NCBI GenBank assembly: GCA_902651635.1
Contig: CACRSC010001917.1
Location: 387,814 to 451,813 of the forward strand
Direction of reading: 5' to 3'
DNA length: 64,000 nt
Origin: Mastigamoeba balamuthi
Taxonomy: Eukaryota > Evosea > Mastigamoebida > Mastigamoebidae
The notes beneath the pieces are model-generated. The model searched no databases, was not told the DNA's origin, and saw nothing but the letters and a program-made list of their open reading frames with translations. Made by a program: the position numbers and the translations under genes. The first letter of the stretch is position 1, and each line of letters starts with the position of its first letter. Positions 25,140-35,873 of the stretch are shown piece after piece.

Positions 25140-26249
25140 ATGCAGGCCACCCCCGACCAGGCTGCGCCCTCTCCGAGCGCAGCGGAGCTTCTGCCCCTTC
25201 AGGCCCGCTTCCACATCGAGGGCGAGCTGGGCAGGTGCCGCACAGATCGCCTTCCCAGCAGGGCAGCTCCTGACGCACGCGGTGCCCTGGGCTGGTCAAG
25301 GGGGGCGTACTCGGTTGTCTACAGGGCCGTCGAGGTGGCCTCTGGGCGGCCCGTGGCGCTCAAGGTGTGCCCCAGGAGCGCAGCGGGCAGCTTCGGCCCC
25401 GAGGCCCACGCGGCCCGCGAGGTGGCGGCAGCGGTGCGCCTGGGCAGCCACCCCTCCATCGTCCGCTTGCTGGCCCTCGCAGAGACCCCCACGCACGTGG
25501 CCATCGCCAGCGAGCTCTGCGAGGGCGGCGAGCTCTACGAGCTCCTCTGCGTGACCGACGGCGTCCCCGAGGCCTCGGCCAAGGCACAGCACAGCGCCCA
25601 CTCGGCACGCGAGGGCTGCTGCCCACTGAGCGCCCGTCCCCCCCTTGTCGCCAGAGGATCGCGAGGGAGCTGCTGGGGGCACTGCAGCACGCGCACAGCC
25701 ACGGGGTCGTGCACAGGGACGTCAAGCCGGAGAACGTGCTGCTGGGGGCGGACGGGCGGGCGGTGCTGGCCGACTGGGGGTTCAGCCTCTTCCACGCCGA
25801 CCCCTCGGACCCCTTCGCGGGCCGGAGGTGCGGGTCCAGCGCCTACGCGGCCCCGGAGGTGTTCGAGCGGCGCTGCGTGTGCGGCCCCGAGAGCGACATG
25901 TGGTCGTTCGGGGTGCTGATGTTCACCGTGTGAGCCACAGATCTTCGTTCCGAGCCCTGCTCATGGCGAGCGCAGGCTGTGCGGAAGGAACCCGGACACA
26001 TCGATGGTCACGGATTCGTGGGAGGACATCGGGGACGTGCCTCAGGGCTTTTTCCATTCGCACTACGCCCAGAGGTTCTGGGACGTCTCGACCGAAGGCA
26101 CTTGGACTCCGCCGCAGGCTGCAGTTCGGTTTTTGCTAACACGACAACTCACAGCAAAGGACTTCGTCATAAAGCTCCTTAGGGTTGACAGACACAGCAG
26201 GCTGAGTGCTCTGGGTGCTCTAAGACACGACTGGCTGTCGTACGAGTGA
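25140..26249 (+). CDS. CAMK/SNF1-like serine/threonine protein kinase
   Basis: Four-exon model 25140-25234, 25301-25583, 25655-25929, 25976-26249 (308 aa), phases consistent. Kinase motifs in order: Gly loop GELGRGAYSVV, VALKV lysine, REV Glu in helix C, HRDVKPENVLL catalytic loop, DWG in place of DFG, SAYAAPEVF (APE), SDMWSFGVLMFTVLCGRNP, and the subdomain XI Arg in VDRHSRLSALGALRHDWL. All catalytic residues are present; the Phe-to-Trp change in DFG is tolerated in active kinases. The intron after residue 126 has a GC donor (AAG|GCACAG). Start is uncertain: an in-frame ATG at 25026 would add 38 residues. Lies on the plus strand between two minus-strand BTB genes. Confidence 0.82.
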
Positions 26250-26446
26250 GCTGCCATGTTTCTCGGATTCGAATGCTCGGGATCATTTCTGGCTTCGTGC
26301 AATGCACTCAGAGCTACCACAGGTCACTCACCACAAACAAGCTGAAAGCAGAATGGATCTAACGATCCTGTTCTCAGGCAAGCGCGCTCCGCACTCCCAC
26401 AGACTGGCGGCGGAACACAATCCGAGTTTCTCATCTCAGGCCATGA

Positions 26447-28624
26447 TCACATGACAGAGCACTCCTGGATAGAACGAAGTGCCCTCTTCGTGATCGGGTT
26501 TCTCTGCTCGTTCGTTTCCGTCTCGGCGAGATACCACGCGGGAGGCCACTGGTTCCGTTCCGCGTGCTCCCTGTTCCTCTCCGACATCCGGGAGAACTCG
26601 TCCTTCTTGCTGACCTGCCCGTAGTTGACGCACACGCTGTGCATCATGAACTCCTCCAGCTCCTGAACTCCCACCAGCTGCGCAGACTCCAGCAGACCGC
26701 ACAGGTCGTACGCCTGCGGCGCCTTGGTGACGGCCTCGGCGATGCAGGACACGCACATGCACGTCAGGCGGTCCAGGCCATGCGTGTGGGCCAGGACCAG
26801 AAGCTCCATCGGCTCCGCCTTCACCGTGGGGCTGCAGTCGGTGTACACGAACTCGAGCAGGGCCTCGCAAGCCTCGGGCGACGCGTCTCCGAGCTCCAGC
26901 ACGCCGGTGGTGGCCTCGCTGAACCCTCCCCCGAGGGCTGCGCTGAAGAAGGGGCACCGCCCGCACAGGAACACGCGGTGAGCGGGAATCGAGGCCCCGC
27001 CCGCCCGCACGACAGCGTCCGAGAGCCGGGTCTTGCCCAGGAGGAGCTCCCCAGCCGCCCGGGTGAGACACATGTTGGCCGCCTTGCAAACAATGTAGTT
27101 CATGCCCTCGAGGCCCTCCGCGACGTGTTCGCATTCCTCCACGAGCATCGGCAGGTCGAACTCCTTCGCGGCCCGCGTGAGGTCGGCGAGCTCTGCGTCC
27201 TGCGCTCTTGGCAGCGCCTTGATGGCCCCGGCGTAGATGAACTCGAGGACCTTGGAGAACAGCCGGCGGGTGACGTGGTCCGCGAGCCTGACGACCACGA
27301 CCTCGGCCCCGTTGCTCTCACGCACTCCGACCGAACTGATCCCAGTGCACCCGAGCTGGGTAGCTGCCTCGTCCTGAGGAGCGCTGGGTCCTGCGTTTTG
27401 AATTTGTCAACAGCTGGAAGGGTGCTGGGCAGCAATTGGGCACCGGTGTTGCTGCTGGGGGAGTGCCTGTGCCTGCTGCTCAGCAGGATGTCGCGAAAGA
27501 GCGACGACCCGCACACGAGCACCGCCCTGTGCGCGCGCAGGGGTTCGCACGAGTCGCGACAGAAGAACTCGAGGTCCGCGAACTGGCCTCCGCGGAGCAT
27601 CGCGCGCATGTCGTCTGCGAACGTCGACGGCGGGACGTGGACTGCAGGTGCCTCAGGGGGCGGAGGGAGAATCGGCTTGAAGAACTCGCGGCGGTGCTGC
27701 TCTCCGAAGGTCCACATGGCCCAGGGGACAGTCTCCTCGAACAACTCGTGCATGCCCTGGCCTGTCATTGCGCTGCACTCGACGTACTTGGCAGCCCCGA
27801 GCTGCAGCGCAAGATCGATCCCCTCCTGCCTCCTGCTCGCAATTGATTTCAAATTGAATGTGAATTCTCAACGCTTCCATTTCGGCATAGGAGTTGTGCG
27901 CGGCGCACGCGACGGGGGTCGTGTTGCTCTGCGCCAGGCGCGCGAGGGTGTTGGGGTCGTCGCGGAGGTCTGACTTGGTTCCGACCAGCAGCCAGCACGA
28001 GGCCTCTGGACAGAAGTCCATCGTCTCCGGGGCCCAGGTGGCACGCACGCTCTCGAAGCTCCTCCGCGAGTCCACCGAGAAGCACACGAGGAACACGTCC
28101 GTCGTCGGGTAGCTCAGTGGGCGCAGGCGGGGGTCTGGTTATGCGCAACGGTCACACCCCAATCCCGCCCCAATCCCCCTGTCAGTTATTATGGCGGTGA
28201 AAGATAATTCGGAATCCCTCGATCCCAGCCCCGCGACGCACAGTCCTCCTGGCCGGAGGTGCTCCAGAGGCCCAGCCAGACCTCGTGGTTGTTGTACGTC
28301 ACGCGTTGCGCCTGCGCAGAGGAAGGGTTTCGAAACGGGGGGACCGGGGATCAGAGGTCAAGAAAAGGCGCCAAGGGGGAGCGAGGAGGGCTATCTCACG
28401 TAGTTGTCGAACACTGTGGGTATGTACTCCCCCAGGTCGCCATGCCCTGCGCCGTCGTGGCGGTGGCGCGCACGCGTGCGTGAGTCCTGGAAAAACGATG
28501 GGGGGATGGCTGATGCGGAACGCGGGGGGAGGGGCAGGGGACGGGAATAACTGATGTAGGCGTTGAGCAGACGGTTTTTGCCAACACCTTTGTCGCCCAC
28601 CACCACCGTCTTGATACAATCCAT
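26447..28624 (-). CDS. RhoBTB-type protein: Rho-like domain + two BTB domains + CaaX, copy 1
   Basis: Six exons: 28552-28624, 28400-28446, 28242-28311, 27873-28134, 27444-27832, 26447-27390 (594 aa), phases all agree. Rho-like domain 1-170: P-loop GDKGVGKN (Rho has GKT), switch I EYIPTVFDNY intact, switch II WSTSGQED where Rho has WDTAGQED, guanine motif GTKSDL intact, CSAMTGQG. Then Pro-rich linker, BTB1 (FADLEFFCRDSCEPLRAHRAVLV; resumes at LADHVTRRLFSKVLEFIYAG), BTB2 (GGASIPAHRVFLCGRC...ALLEFVYTD) and C-terminal CSVM. RhoBTBs are atypical, often non-hydrolysing Rho proteins and Cul3 adaptors; here the Mg2+-binding Thr and the switch II Asp are both gone. Introns 4 and 5 are only 40 and 53 bases or so. 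Confidence 0.88.
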
Positions 28625-29273
28625 GGTGCTGCCCTGCGCACTCGGGGGTGCCCGCGATTGAGCTGTCGAATGCGCACAGCACTCTGTACTTTCGGGAAAG
28701 TCACCCTGCCCCCGAATCTGCTGTTTTTCAGCGGGCTCCTGTACCGGATTTTATGTATTACGATTCAGCAGGGGGATGCGGTACCATAACATGGTTGAGC
28801 AATACCGTCCATCGGGAGATGCACATGAGCAGAACGTCTGTGGCTTCGGAATCTGCTGGATCTGGGATTGGCAGTACCTCTGATGTATCTGTCCCTATAA
28901 GTGGAAGCTATTAAATGCGTGGATGGAACCTGTGTTAGTTAAATTCCGAAGACTTTGGTGAAGTAACATTTAGACTTGTAAGACTGTCTGTCGCTACTTG
29001 CGGCAGGCAGTATCAGACTGACTTTGTATGGCAAATATATGAAGTGATATTCAGACTTGTTGTACTGCACATACTTTGCAGAAGCGCTCTCAGGCTTAGA
29101 GCTGATTTCTTATTGAGAAATTCAAGGCACTGGACAAAAACGAATCTCATCATTTATTGTGGATCGTGCAAATTTGACAAATCCCGATGGATAAGTGACA
29201 TTTATGAGGCAGATTGTTTCCGTTCTCGGTCATGTGCTCACTCTGACTTACTTTTTCTCTTCTGGGGTCGTGA
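28625..29273. other. AT-rich intergenic region, no gene seen
   Basis: About 650 bases, clearly lower in GC than the flanking genes, between the two RhoBTB-type genes. It must hold the promoter of the left copy and the 3' end of the right one. No ORF or RNA gene recognised. Confidence 0.6.
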
Positions 29274-31458
29274 TCACATGACAGAGCACTCCTTGATAGA
29301 ACGGAGTGCCCTCTTCGTTATCGTGTATCTCTGTTCGAACTCCTCCGCCTTGGCAAGATACCACGCGGGAGGCCACTGGTTCTGCTCCGCGTGCGCCCTG
29401 TTCCTCTCCGACATCCTGGTGAACGCGTTCTTCTTGCTCACCTGCTCGTAGTTGACGCACACGCTGTGCATCATGAACTCCTCCAGCTCCTGAACCCCCA
29501 CCTGCTGCGCAGACTCCAGCAGGCCGCACAGGTCGTACGCCTGCGGCGCCTTGGTGACGGCCTCGGCGATGCTGGACACGCACATGCACGTCAGGCGGTC
29601 CAGGGCGTGAGTGTGGGCCAGCCTCAGCAGCTCCATCAGCTCCGCCTTCACCGTGGGGCTGCGGTCGGTGTACACGAACTCGAGCAGGGCCTCGCAAGCC
29701 TCGGGCGACGCGTCCCCGAGCTCCAGCACGCCGGTGGTGGCCTCGCTGAACCCTCCTCCGAGGGCTGCGCTGAAGACGCGGCACCGCCCGCACAGGAACA
29801 CGCGGTGAGCGGGAATCGAGGTCCCGCCCGCCCGCACGACAGCGTCCGAGAGCCGGGTCTTGCCCAGGAGGAGCTCCCCAGCTGCCTTGGCGAAGCTCTC
29901 GTTGGCCTTCTCGCAAACGATGCTGTTCTTGTCCTCGCAGCCATCTGTGACATTCGCGCATGCCTGAGAGAGCATCGGCAGGTCGAACTCCTCCGCGGCT
30001 CGCATGAGGTCGACGAGCTCTGCGTCCTGCGCTCTCGGCATTTCCTCGATGGCCCCGGCGTAGATGAACTCGAGCACCTTGGAGAACAGCCGATGGGTGG
30101 TGTGGTCTGCGAGCCTGACAACCACGACCTCGCGCCGGTTGCTCTCGCGGAGGCAGACCGAACTGATTCCAGCGCACCCACATAGGGTTGTTGCCTCGTA
30201 ACTCGCGTCCTGGGTAGCGCTGGGTCCTGCGTTGCTGTTAACAGTTGGAAGGGTGCTGGGCATCATTGGCACCGGTGTTGCTGCTGGGGGAGTGCCTGTG
30301 CCTGCTCAGCAGGACGTCGCGGAAGAGCGACGACCCGCACACGAGCACCGCCCTGTGCGCGCGCAGGGGTTCGTACGAGTCGCGGCAGAAGAACTCGAGG
30401 TCTGCGAACTGATCTCCTTCGCGGAACATCGCGCGCATGTCGTCTGCCAACGTCGAGGGAGGGACGGTGATTGCCGGTGCCCCGGGTGCCTCGGGGGGCG
30501 GTGGGAGCATCGGCTTGAAGAACGGCTGGCGGTGCCGCTCACCGAAGGTCCACATGGCCCAGGGGACAGTCTCCTCGAACAACTCGTACATGCCCTGGCC
30601 TGTCACTGCGCTGCACTCGACGTACTTGGCAGCCCCGAGCTGCAGTGCGAGGTCGATCCCCTCCTGCCTCCTGCTCGCATAATTGATTTCAAATTGAATG
30701 TGAATTCTCAACGCTTCCATTTCGGCATCGGAGTTGTGCTCGACGCACGAGACGGGGGTCGTGTTGCTCTGCGCCAGGCGCGCGAGGGTGTTGGGGTCGT
30801 CGCGGAGGTCTGTCTTGGTTCCGACCAGCAGCCAGCAAGTGGCCTTCGGACAGTTGTGCCTCGTCTCCGGGACCCAGATGGCTGACACGTTCTCGAAGCT
30901 CCTCCTCGAGCCCACCGAGAAGCACACGAGAAAGATGTCCGTGTACGGGTAGTTCAGTGGGCGCAGGCGCTGATCTGGAAGAGCGCCAACGGTCACCGTC
31001 AGATATTGTCTTGGCAACAAACGGGCGCGAATTCGGAATCGCTCGATCACAGGCCCCCGCGACGCACAGTCCTCCTGGCCCGAGGTGCTCCACAAGCCCA
31101 GCTCGAACTGCCGGCCGTTGTACGTCACGGTTTTGGACTGCGCGGAGGAAGGGTTTCGAAACGGACCACGCGGGATCGCCGTAAGCAGCGAAAAGGCGCC
31201 AAAAGGGGGGCGAGCGAGGAGGGCGATCTCACGTAGTTGTCGAACACTGTGGGTATGTACTCCCCCATGTCGACGCTTCCTGCACAGACGTGGCAGTGGA
31301 GCGGGGTGGCGGCATGCGTGCGTGAGCCCAGCAGAGACGATGCGAAATGCGCAGCAGCAGAGGGGCTATGTCGGAGGGACTGCACTGATGTAGGCGTTGA
31401 GCAGGCGGTTCTTGCCCACGCTGTGGTCACCCACTACCACAACCTTGATGCTCGGCAT
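29274..31458 (-). CDS. RhoBTB-type protein: Rho-like domain + two BTB domains + CaaX, copy 2
   Basis: Six exons with the same intron positions and phases as copy 1: 31386-31458, 31233-31279, 31068-31137, 30713-30974, 30273-30670, 29274-30226 (600 aa). Rho-like domain: P-loop GDHSVGKN, switch I EYIPTVFDNY, switch II WSTSGQED, guanine motif GTKTDLRDD. The same two substitutions as copy 1, so the motif loss predates the duplication. BTB domains and CaaX CSVM as in copy 1. Intron 4 (42 bases) reads through in frame here but is two bases shorter in copy 1, which confirms it as an intron. Intron 5 is about 46 bases. The second exon-to-exon helix of BTB2 differs (ACANVTDGCEDKNSIVCEKANESFAK). Confidence 0.88.
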
Positions 31459-31989
31459 GCTGCTCCGCGGTTTCGGTGTGCTAGCGCTCTGAGACACGGC
31501 ACTCCGTGCTTCGGGAAAAGGGCCGAGCTCGAATCTGGCGATATTATTCTGATTGTTGATATGATTTGGCCCAAGTCCTTGGATCATGGGTGGCCAGACC
31601 AGGTTCCAAACCTCTTCTCGAAGTGTTTAATGTCGACGGGAGGCACGTCATCCTTGGACTGACCCCGGAGATTTGTGGAGACAGAAGGTTTTGTGTGGGG
31701 ACCACCGAGTCGCCAAGGATTCAAGACCTCCACAGTTAGCACCTTGTTGTTGAACAGGCTAGGTAGCTCGCAAAGCTGTGTCACTCTCATCCTTTCACTG
31801 GCATACCAATTCATCTCGCACATAACGTTAACAAAACAGTTTATTTCCGATTCGTTTACACAGTTCCCTACAGAAGGGAAGGATCAAGGCTGAGCAAAGA
31901 GGCCAAGTCTGATGCATACAAGCCCAAGCAAGCACTGGCTGCAGCAGTTTCTGTGGCAGCAAAGAACTACACTGTGGCACGCTGGACAA

Positions 31990-32199
31990 GGCACCTTGTT
32001 TTTTTGCTTGGTTTCAAAAAACGCCAACGACTTTTCTCTCCCTCTCTTTGCGCGACTGGCAGGGCAATGAACGCGTTCAGGCCCGGCTGGTGCAAGTTCT
32101 CGACGTCGACGATGCCCTTCAAGATCATGGAGAACATCAACTCGTTCCTCGAGGCGTGCGCCAGGTGCGATGAACGCGTTCAGGCCCGGCTGGTGCAGA
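31990..32199 (+). pseudogene. Truncated, rearranged copy of the CH-domain gene
   Basis: Near-identical to the minus-strand CH gene at 9006-9584, in the opposite orientation. It begins inside intron 2 (the A6 stretch and pyrimidine run are recognisable), crosses the acceptor into exon 3 (AMNAFRPGWCKFSTSTMPFK..., NINSFLEACARC) and breaks after about 100 coding bases. Immediately afterwards some 30 bases of the start of the same exon (ATGAACGCGTTCAGG...) are repeated. No exon 1, exon 2 or domain C-terminus is present, so it cannot encode a CH domain. Confidence 0.85.
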
Positions 32200-33016
32200 G
32201 AACGTCGCGCGGGTGTTCGGCTGTGCAGACGGCAAGCTCGTTGATGACTGTCGGCAACAGTTACGAGTCCTTGTGAGGCCGCACTACAGCAGGCCACACG
32301 TCATCTTCACGTTCGCGGCATGGTGCGCATCTGCGATACCCACACAGTCGAAGACGACATCGTACGGGAGGGAATGGCAGCTCTGCGTGTGCCCTGGTAG
32401 CGCACAGAGTGTGAAGTCCACGAGTGTGGCCAGGAGGCTTCAAACGCACTGGTCGTGGCTCGTTGGTGGGCGCCATCTGCAGACCGGGAAGTCCAGGTCC
32501 AACATCATCCAGTAGGCAGCCTTACTCAGAACTACAGTTCACCTCATATCAGAGGAAGAGAACGGGCTGAGACAGTAACAAGACTGACATTCAGGAATGG
32601 GCACACATGCATGTATCCCTCGTGGGCCCAGGTGGGCCTTGTCAAGGGTGGACCAGCATATGGACAAGCTGGCAGGCCATTAATGTTACCAAGCAGTGAC
32701 AGTACCATAAGAGGGCCCAGGTCCTCTACAAAGACAGACACTGACCAGTGGAACCTGAACCAGTGGTGGCCAACATGACCACAGGGCAGGCCACTAAGGT
32801 AGGGACCAGGCAGGCACGGGCCAACAGTGAGTTTACAGAGCCCAAGCCAGAGGTGGGACCAAGGGCGGCAGGCATCTGCGATTTTTCCCTTGCAGATACA
32901 CCTATCTTGACAAGATAACTGTACTCTGCAGAGTTCAGACAATTTCCGCCGCTCAGCCCCTCTCGGCGCGTCTCCGCTGCGTCCTGCCCTCTCCTCGCAC
33001 ATCCCCCGCCGGCGCC
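32200..33016. other. Intergenic stretch, no gene seen
   Basis: Over 800 bases between the CH pseudogene and the coiled-coil gene. Mixed composition, no recognisable protein on either strand and no RNA gene. Confidence 0.5.
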
Positions 33017-34152
33017 ATGAAGCGCGAGCTCCTGCACAGCAGCGACACCGAGGAGAGCGCGGCGGACGAGGTGCCGCTGATGATGCCCCCCTCCTTCGTG
33101 GAGCGCGAGCGCGCGTCCAGCGAGGCCGCCCTCCAGTGCCTCCGCGAGCGCCTCCAGGCCGCCCGCGAGGCCGAGCGCGCTGCCCAGGCCGCGGCAGACG
33201 CCGCCCTCGCCCAGTCCGCCCAGCTCCGCGCAGAGCTCGGTGCCGTGTTCTGCCCCCACACATATGCAGTTTGTTCCTGAAACTCGCGAAAACGCTGACG
33301 GGGTGGGAAAAACGGCGTTTGTTTTTCGTGCGTGGCGTCAGAGGCGGCAAAGGCGCAGATCCTGGAGGACAGGGCGATGCACGCAGCAGCCGTGCGCATG
33401 GCTGACAGAACAATCGCGGAGAAAAACGCCGAACTCGCAAAGGTGCAACTCCGGTTCTCGTTTTGGGGTGGGAGCCGTTTATTTGTGCCGTGTCTGTGTG
33501 TGGAGACCGTAACCCCCACTGACGGGCCCGAGCAACACGCACAGCTGCGTGGGATGCTGCTGCTGGCACCGGTGGCTGCGCAGAACGCGGACAAGGAGCA
33601 GCACGATGCCGCGGGGCCCGGGCGCTGCGACGGGACGGGGGAGCTGCGCGAGGCCGCCGAGGCCGCCTGCGTGGCGAGGAACGCGTGCCAGAGAGCCCTG
33701 GGCAGGGGCGTCTTCGAGGTCGACCAGATGTTTGTGGACGTCTCCGCGGTGGCCTCGCTGCTCCAGCAGAGCCCCCCGGGCAGGTGCGTGTGGCCGGGTC
33801 TGCGTCCTTACCCCCCTCGTTGGCTGAGCCCCTCCGCTCTCCCCTAAGCTCGGAACTACTGTGGAAGCTCAGGCCAACGCTGCTCAACTCCAAGCAGGTG
33901 CGATACTCTGACATGCGTGTCCCAGAGCTGACCCGTTGCACTCAACGTCTTGGCAGGTTCTGGGACGCTTTGCAGAGTTCCTGGTCAACGCCCGTGCTCC
34001 TGTGGTGCCTACGGATCTCACAGAGAAGCTGTTCACCTGTCACATGCAGTTCGTTGGTGCGCCTTCCGAGCTCAGCCACGCAGTCTTCTTTCTGATCAAC
34101 CTATTTTCCCGCAGTCCATGTATCAGCGTTTTTCGCCGATGCCCGCAGCTGA
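33017..34152 (+). CDS. Coiled-coil protein, unknown
   Basis: Six-exon model 33017-33239, 33342-33442, 33545-33783, 33849-33897, 33957-34056, 34115-34152 (249 aa); donors are GTGC-type, branch-like CTGACGG sites precede several acceptors, and phases agree. Seen: acidic start with ELLHSSDTEESAADE, a long helix rich in Ala/Glu/Arg (ERERASSEAALQCLRERLQAAREAERAAQ) continuing in exon 2, then a globular-looking part (LLWKLRPTLLNSKQVLGRFAEFLVNA, VPTDLTEKLFTCHMQF). If the fifth donor is placed 4 bases earlier (phase 0), a different C-terminus starting SMYQRFSPMPAAEDW results and runs toward 34300. No family recognised. Confidence 0.6.
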
Positions 34153-34437
34153 GGATTGGCTGGCACTTCGCACCTTACATGAAAACAACAGGACGAAGCG
34201 CGCTGCTTTTCCCCTAGAGTGGAAATACGTCGGAAATGGTGATGTGCAGTTGTGCACTGGTCGAGGGAGAAGAGATATCTTGAAGGCGGTTGCGTTTACG
34301 CCCGCAGACCCGCCGCAGCCACGTCAACCGTACAGACAAAAAGCCGCTGCGGCGCTGCGGGTATCCCTCGTTCACAACGCAAAACACACCCGCACCTGCG
34401 GTCTCGAGGACAGAGAGAGGCAACACCCAGTGGGAAG

Positions 34438-35569
34438 ATGTGCCCGCGTAACGTCATTGCTGCGCTGCTGCTCGTCGTCGCTGTCGACGTGGCCTGCGCT
34501 CGCGTGTGCCCAGACGGCCTGTGGTGGCGCCCTCAGCCGCGCACCAGCTGGCAGTGGCAGCTGTCGGGGACCATCGGTGCGCCCGCGATGTCCTATCGGT
34601 TCCTCGGTAGTCTGACGACGTGTTCTCTGCCGTTCGCTCGGTAGACACGAGCAAGAACGTCGCCATGTACGACATCGACCTGCTCACCGACCAGTCGGTG
34701 ATCGACACTCTGCACGCTGCGGGCCGTGTCGTTGTGCGTGTTGCTCCTCCTTGTCGCGTGGTAGAACGGCGGTGACGATGTGGGCCTCTGGTGCGCAGAT
34801 CTGCTACTACAGCGCCGGAACGGCAGAGAAGGGGAGGCCCGACTACAGCAGGTTCCCCGCGGCCTCGCTGGGCAAGAAGCTGCCCGATTGGCCGCAGGAG
34901 AGGTGGGTCGACTTCCGCATGGACGCCGTGAAGCAGATCATGATCGACCGCCTCGATCTCGCCGCCAGCAAGGGCTGCGACGGGTGCGCCGTCATTGTTT
35001 CATTCCGAGCCATTTCTCAGAATGGATTCCCATTCCCTTCACCCCCGCCCAGCGTGGAGCCTGACAATGTCGACGGCGCGTTCAACAACAACGGGCTGGG
35101 GCTGAGCAAGCAGGACCAGCTGCAGTACAACAGGTGGACCGCGCAGCAGGCCCACGCCCGCGGGCTGAGCGTGGGGCTCAAGAACGACCTCGACCAGGTC
35201 GCCCAGCTGCAGCCCCTCTACGACTGGGCCCTCAACGAGCAGTGCGTCGCCAACGAAGAGTGCGACGCCCTGCTGCCCTTCGTCGAGAACAACAAGGTAC
35301 TACTGGTCCCCCTGATGGTGGGCTGGCTCTGCTGGAGGCCAATTGGGCAGAGATTCAGTGCCAGCAATCTGGATATTGATCGGAATATTGACCATGTTGT
35401 GCAGGCTGTGTTTGGCGCAGAGTACACGGGGAGTGCGGACGAGGTGTGCCAGCAGCCCAACGAGCTCAACTACGACTTCCTCATGAAGACGTGGGACCTC
35501 GACGCGTCGGGCACTGCCTGCAGGACGTACGACGCAGGGGACAGCAGGTACACGTGCGTCAGCGCCTAG
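34438..35569 (+). CDS. Secreted GH114-like endo-alpha-1,4-polygalactosaminidase family protein
   Basis: Five exons: 34438-34576, 34645-34733, 34799-34983, 35053-35296, 35405-35569 (273 aa), phases consistent. Residues 1-21 form a signal peptide (MCPRNVIAALLLVVAVDVACA). Family blocks in order: SWQWQLSGTI, NVAMYDIDLLTDQSVIDTLHAAGRVVICYYSAG, WPQERWVDFRMDAVKQIMIDRLDLAASKGCDGVEPDNVDG, NRWTAQQAHARGLSVGLKNDLDQ, YDWALNEQC, NKAVFGAEYTG. These match the TIM-barrel GH114 family, known mainly from bacteria and fungi, which hydrolyses galactosaminogalactan-type polymers. Putative catalytic acids (in YDIDL and EPDNVDG) are present. Introns show that the gene is resident; ancient transfer is possible but not shown. 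Confidence 0.85.
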
Positions 35570-35678
35570 GAAACAAGCTGCGTCTCTGCTCCTGAGAACA
35601 ACCCGAGGAAGCTGTGCTTCCGTGAAAGGCCGCAGAGGCAAACAATGTACACAGGATCATTAGCTTCCGACACAATTT

Positions 35679-35688
35679 TGAAAAAAGT
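35679..35688 (-). terminator. Pol III terminator of tRNA-Ala
   Basis: A run of six T on the transcribed sense begins three bases after the tRNA 3' end, the normal Pol III stop. Confidence 0.8.
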
Positions 35689-35761
35689 TGGAGGTTCAGG
35701 GTTTCGATCCCCGCGCCTCACCGATGCGAACGGTGCGCTCTACCAAATGAGCTAAACCCCC
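35689..35761 (-). tRNA. trnA-CGC: tRNA-Ala (anticodon CGC)
   Basis: 73-nt cloverleaf on the minus strand: acceptor GGGGGTT paired with AACCTCC (one G-T), discriminator A; D arm GCTC/GAGC; anticodon stem CACCG/CGGTG with loop TTCGCAT, anticodon CGC; T stem CGGGG/CCCTG with A54 in the loop (ATCGAAA), seen in other eukaryotic tRNA-Ala. No intron. Followed by a T6 Pol III terminator. Confidence 0.95.
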
Positions 35762-35873
35762 AATTACATTTTCTCCATTTCAATTTTCGCCATACCGTGG
35801 GAATTATCTCACTACGATTGACTGGCGTATCAAGTGAAGATATCTCTCATTAATCTAAACACAGGGCGCGCGA

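Noticed and set aside
34057-34437. Extension of the coiled-coil gene into SMYQRFSPMPAAEDW and beyond
   Set aside because: Possible, but it needs an unusual donor and runs toward the GH114 start with no clean stop; the GTGCGC donor gives an immediate in-frame stop.
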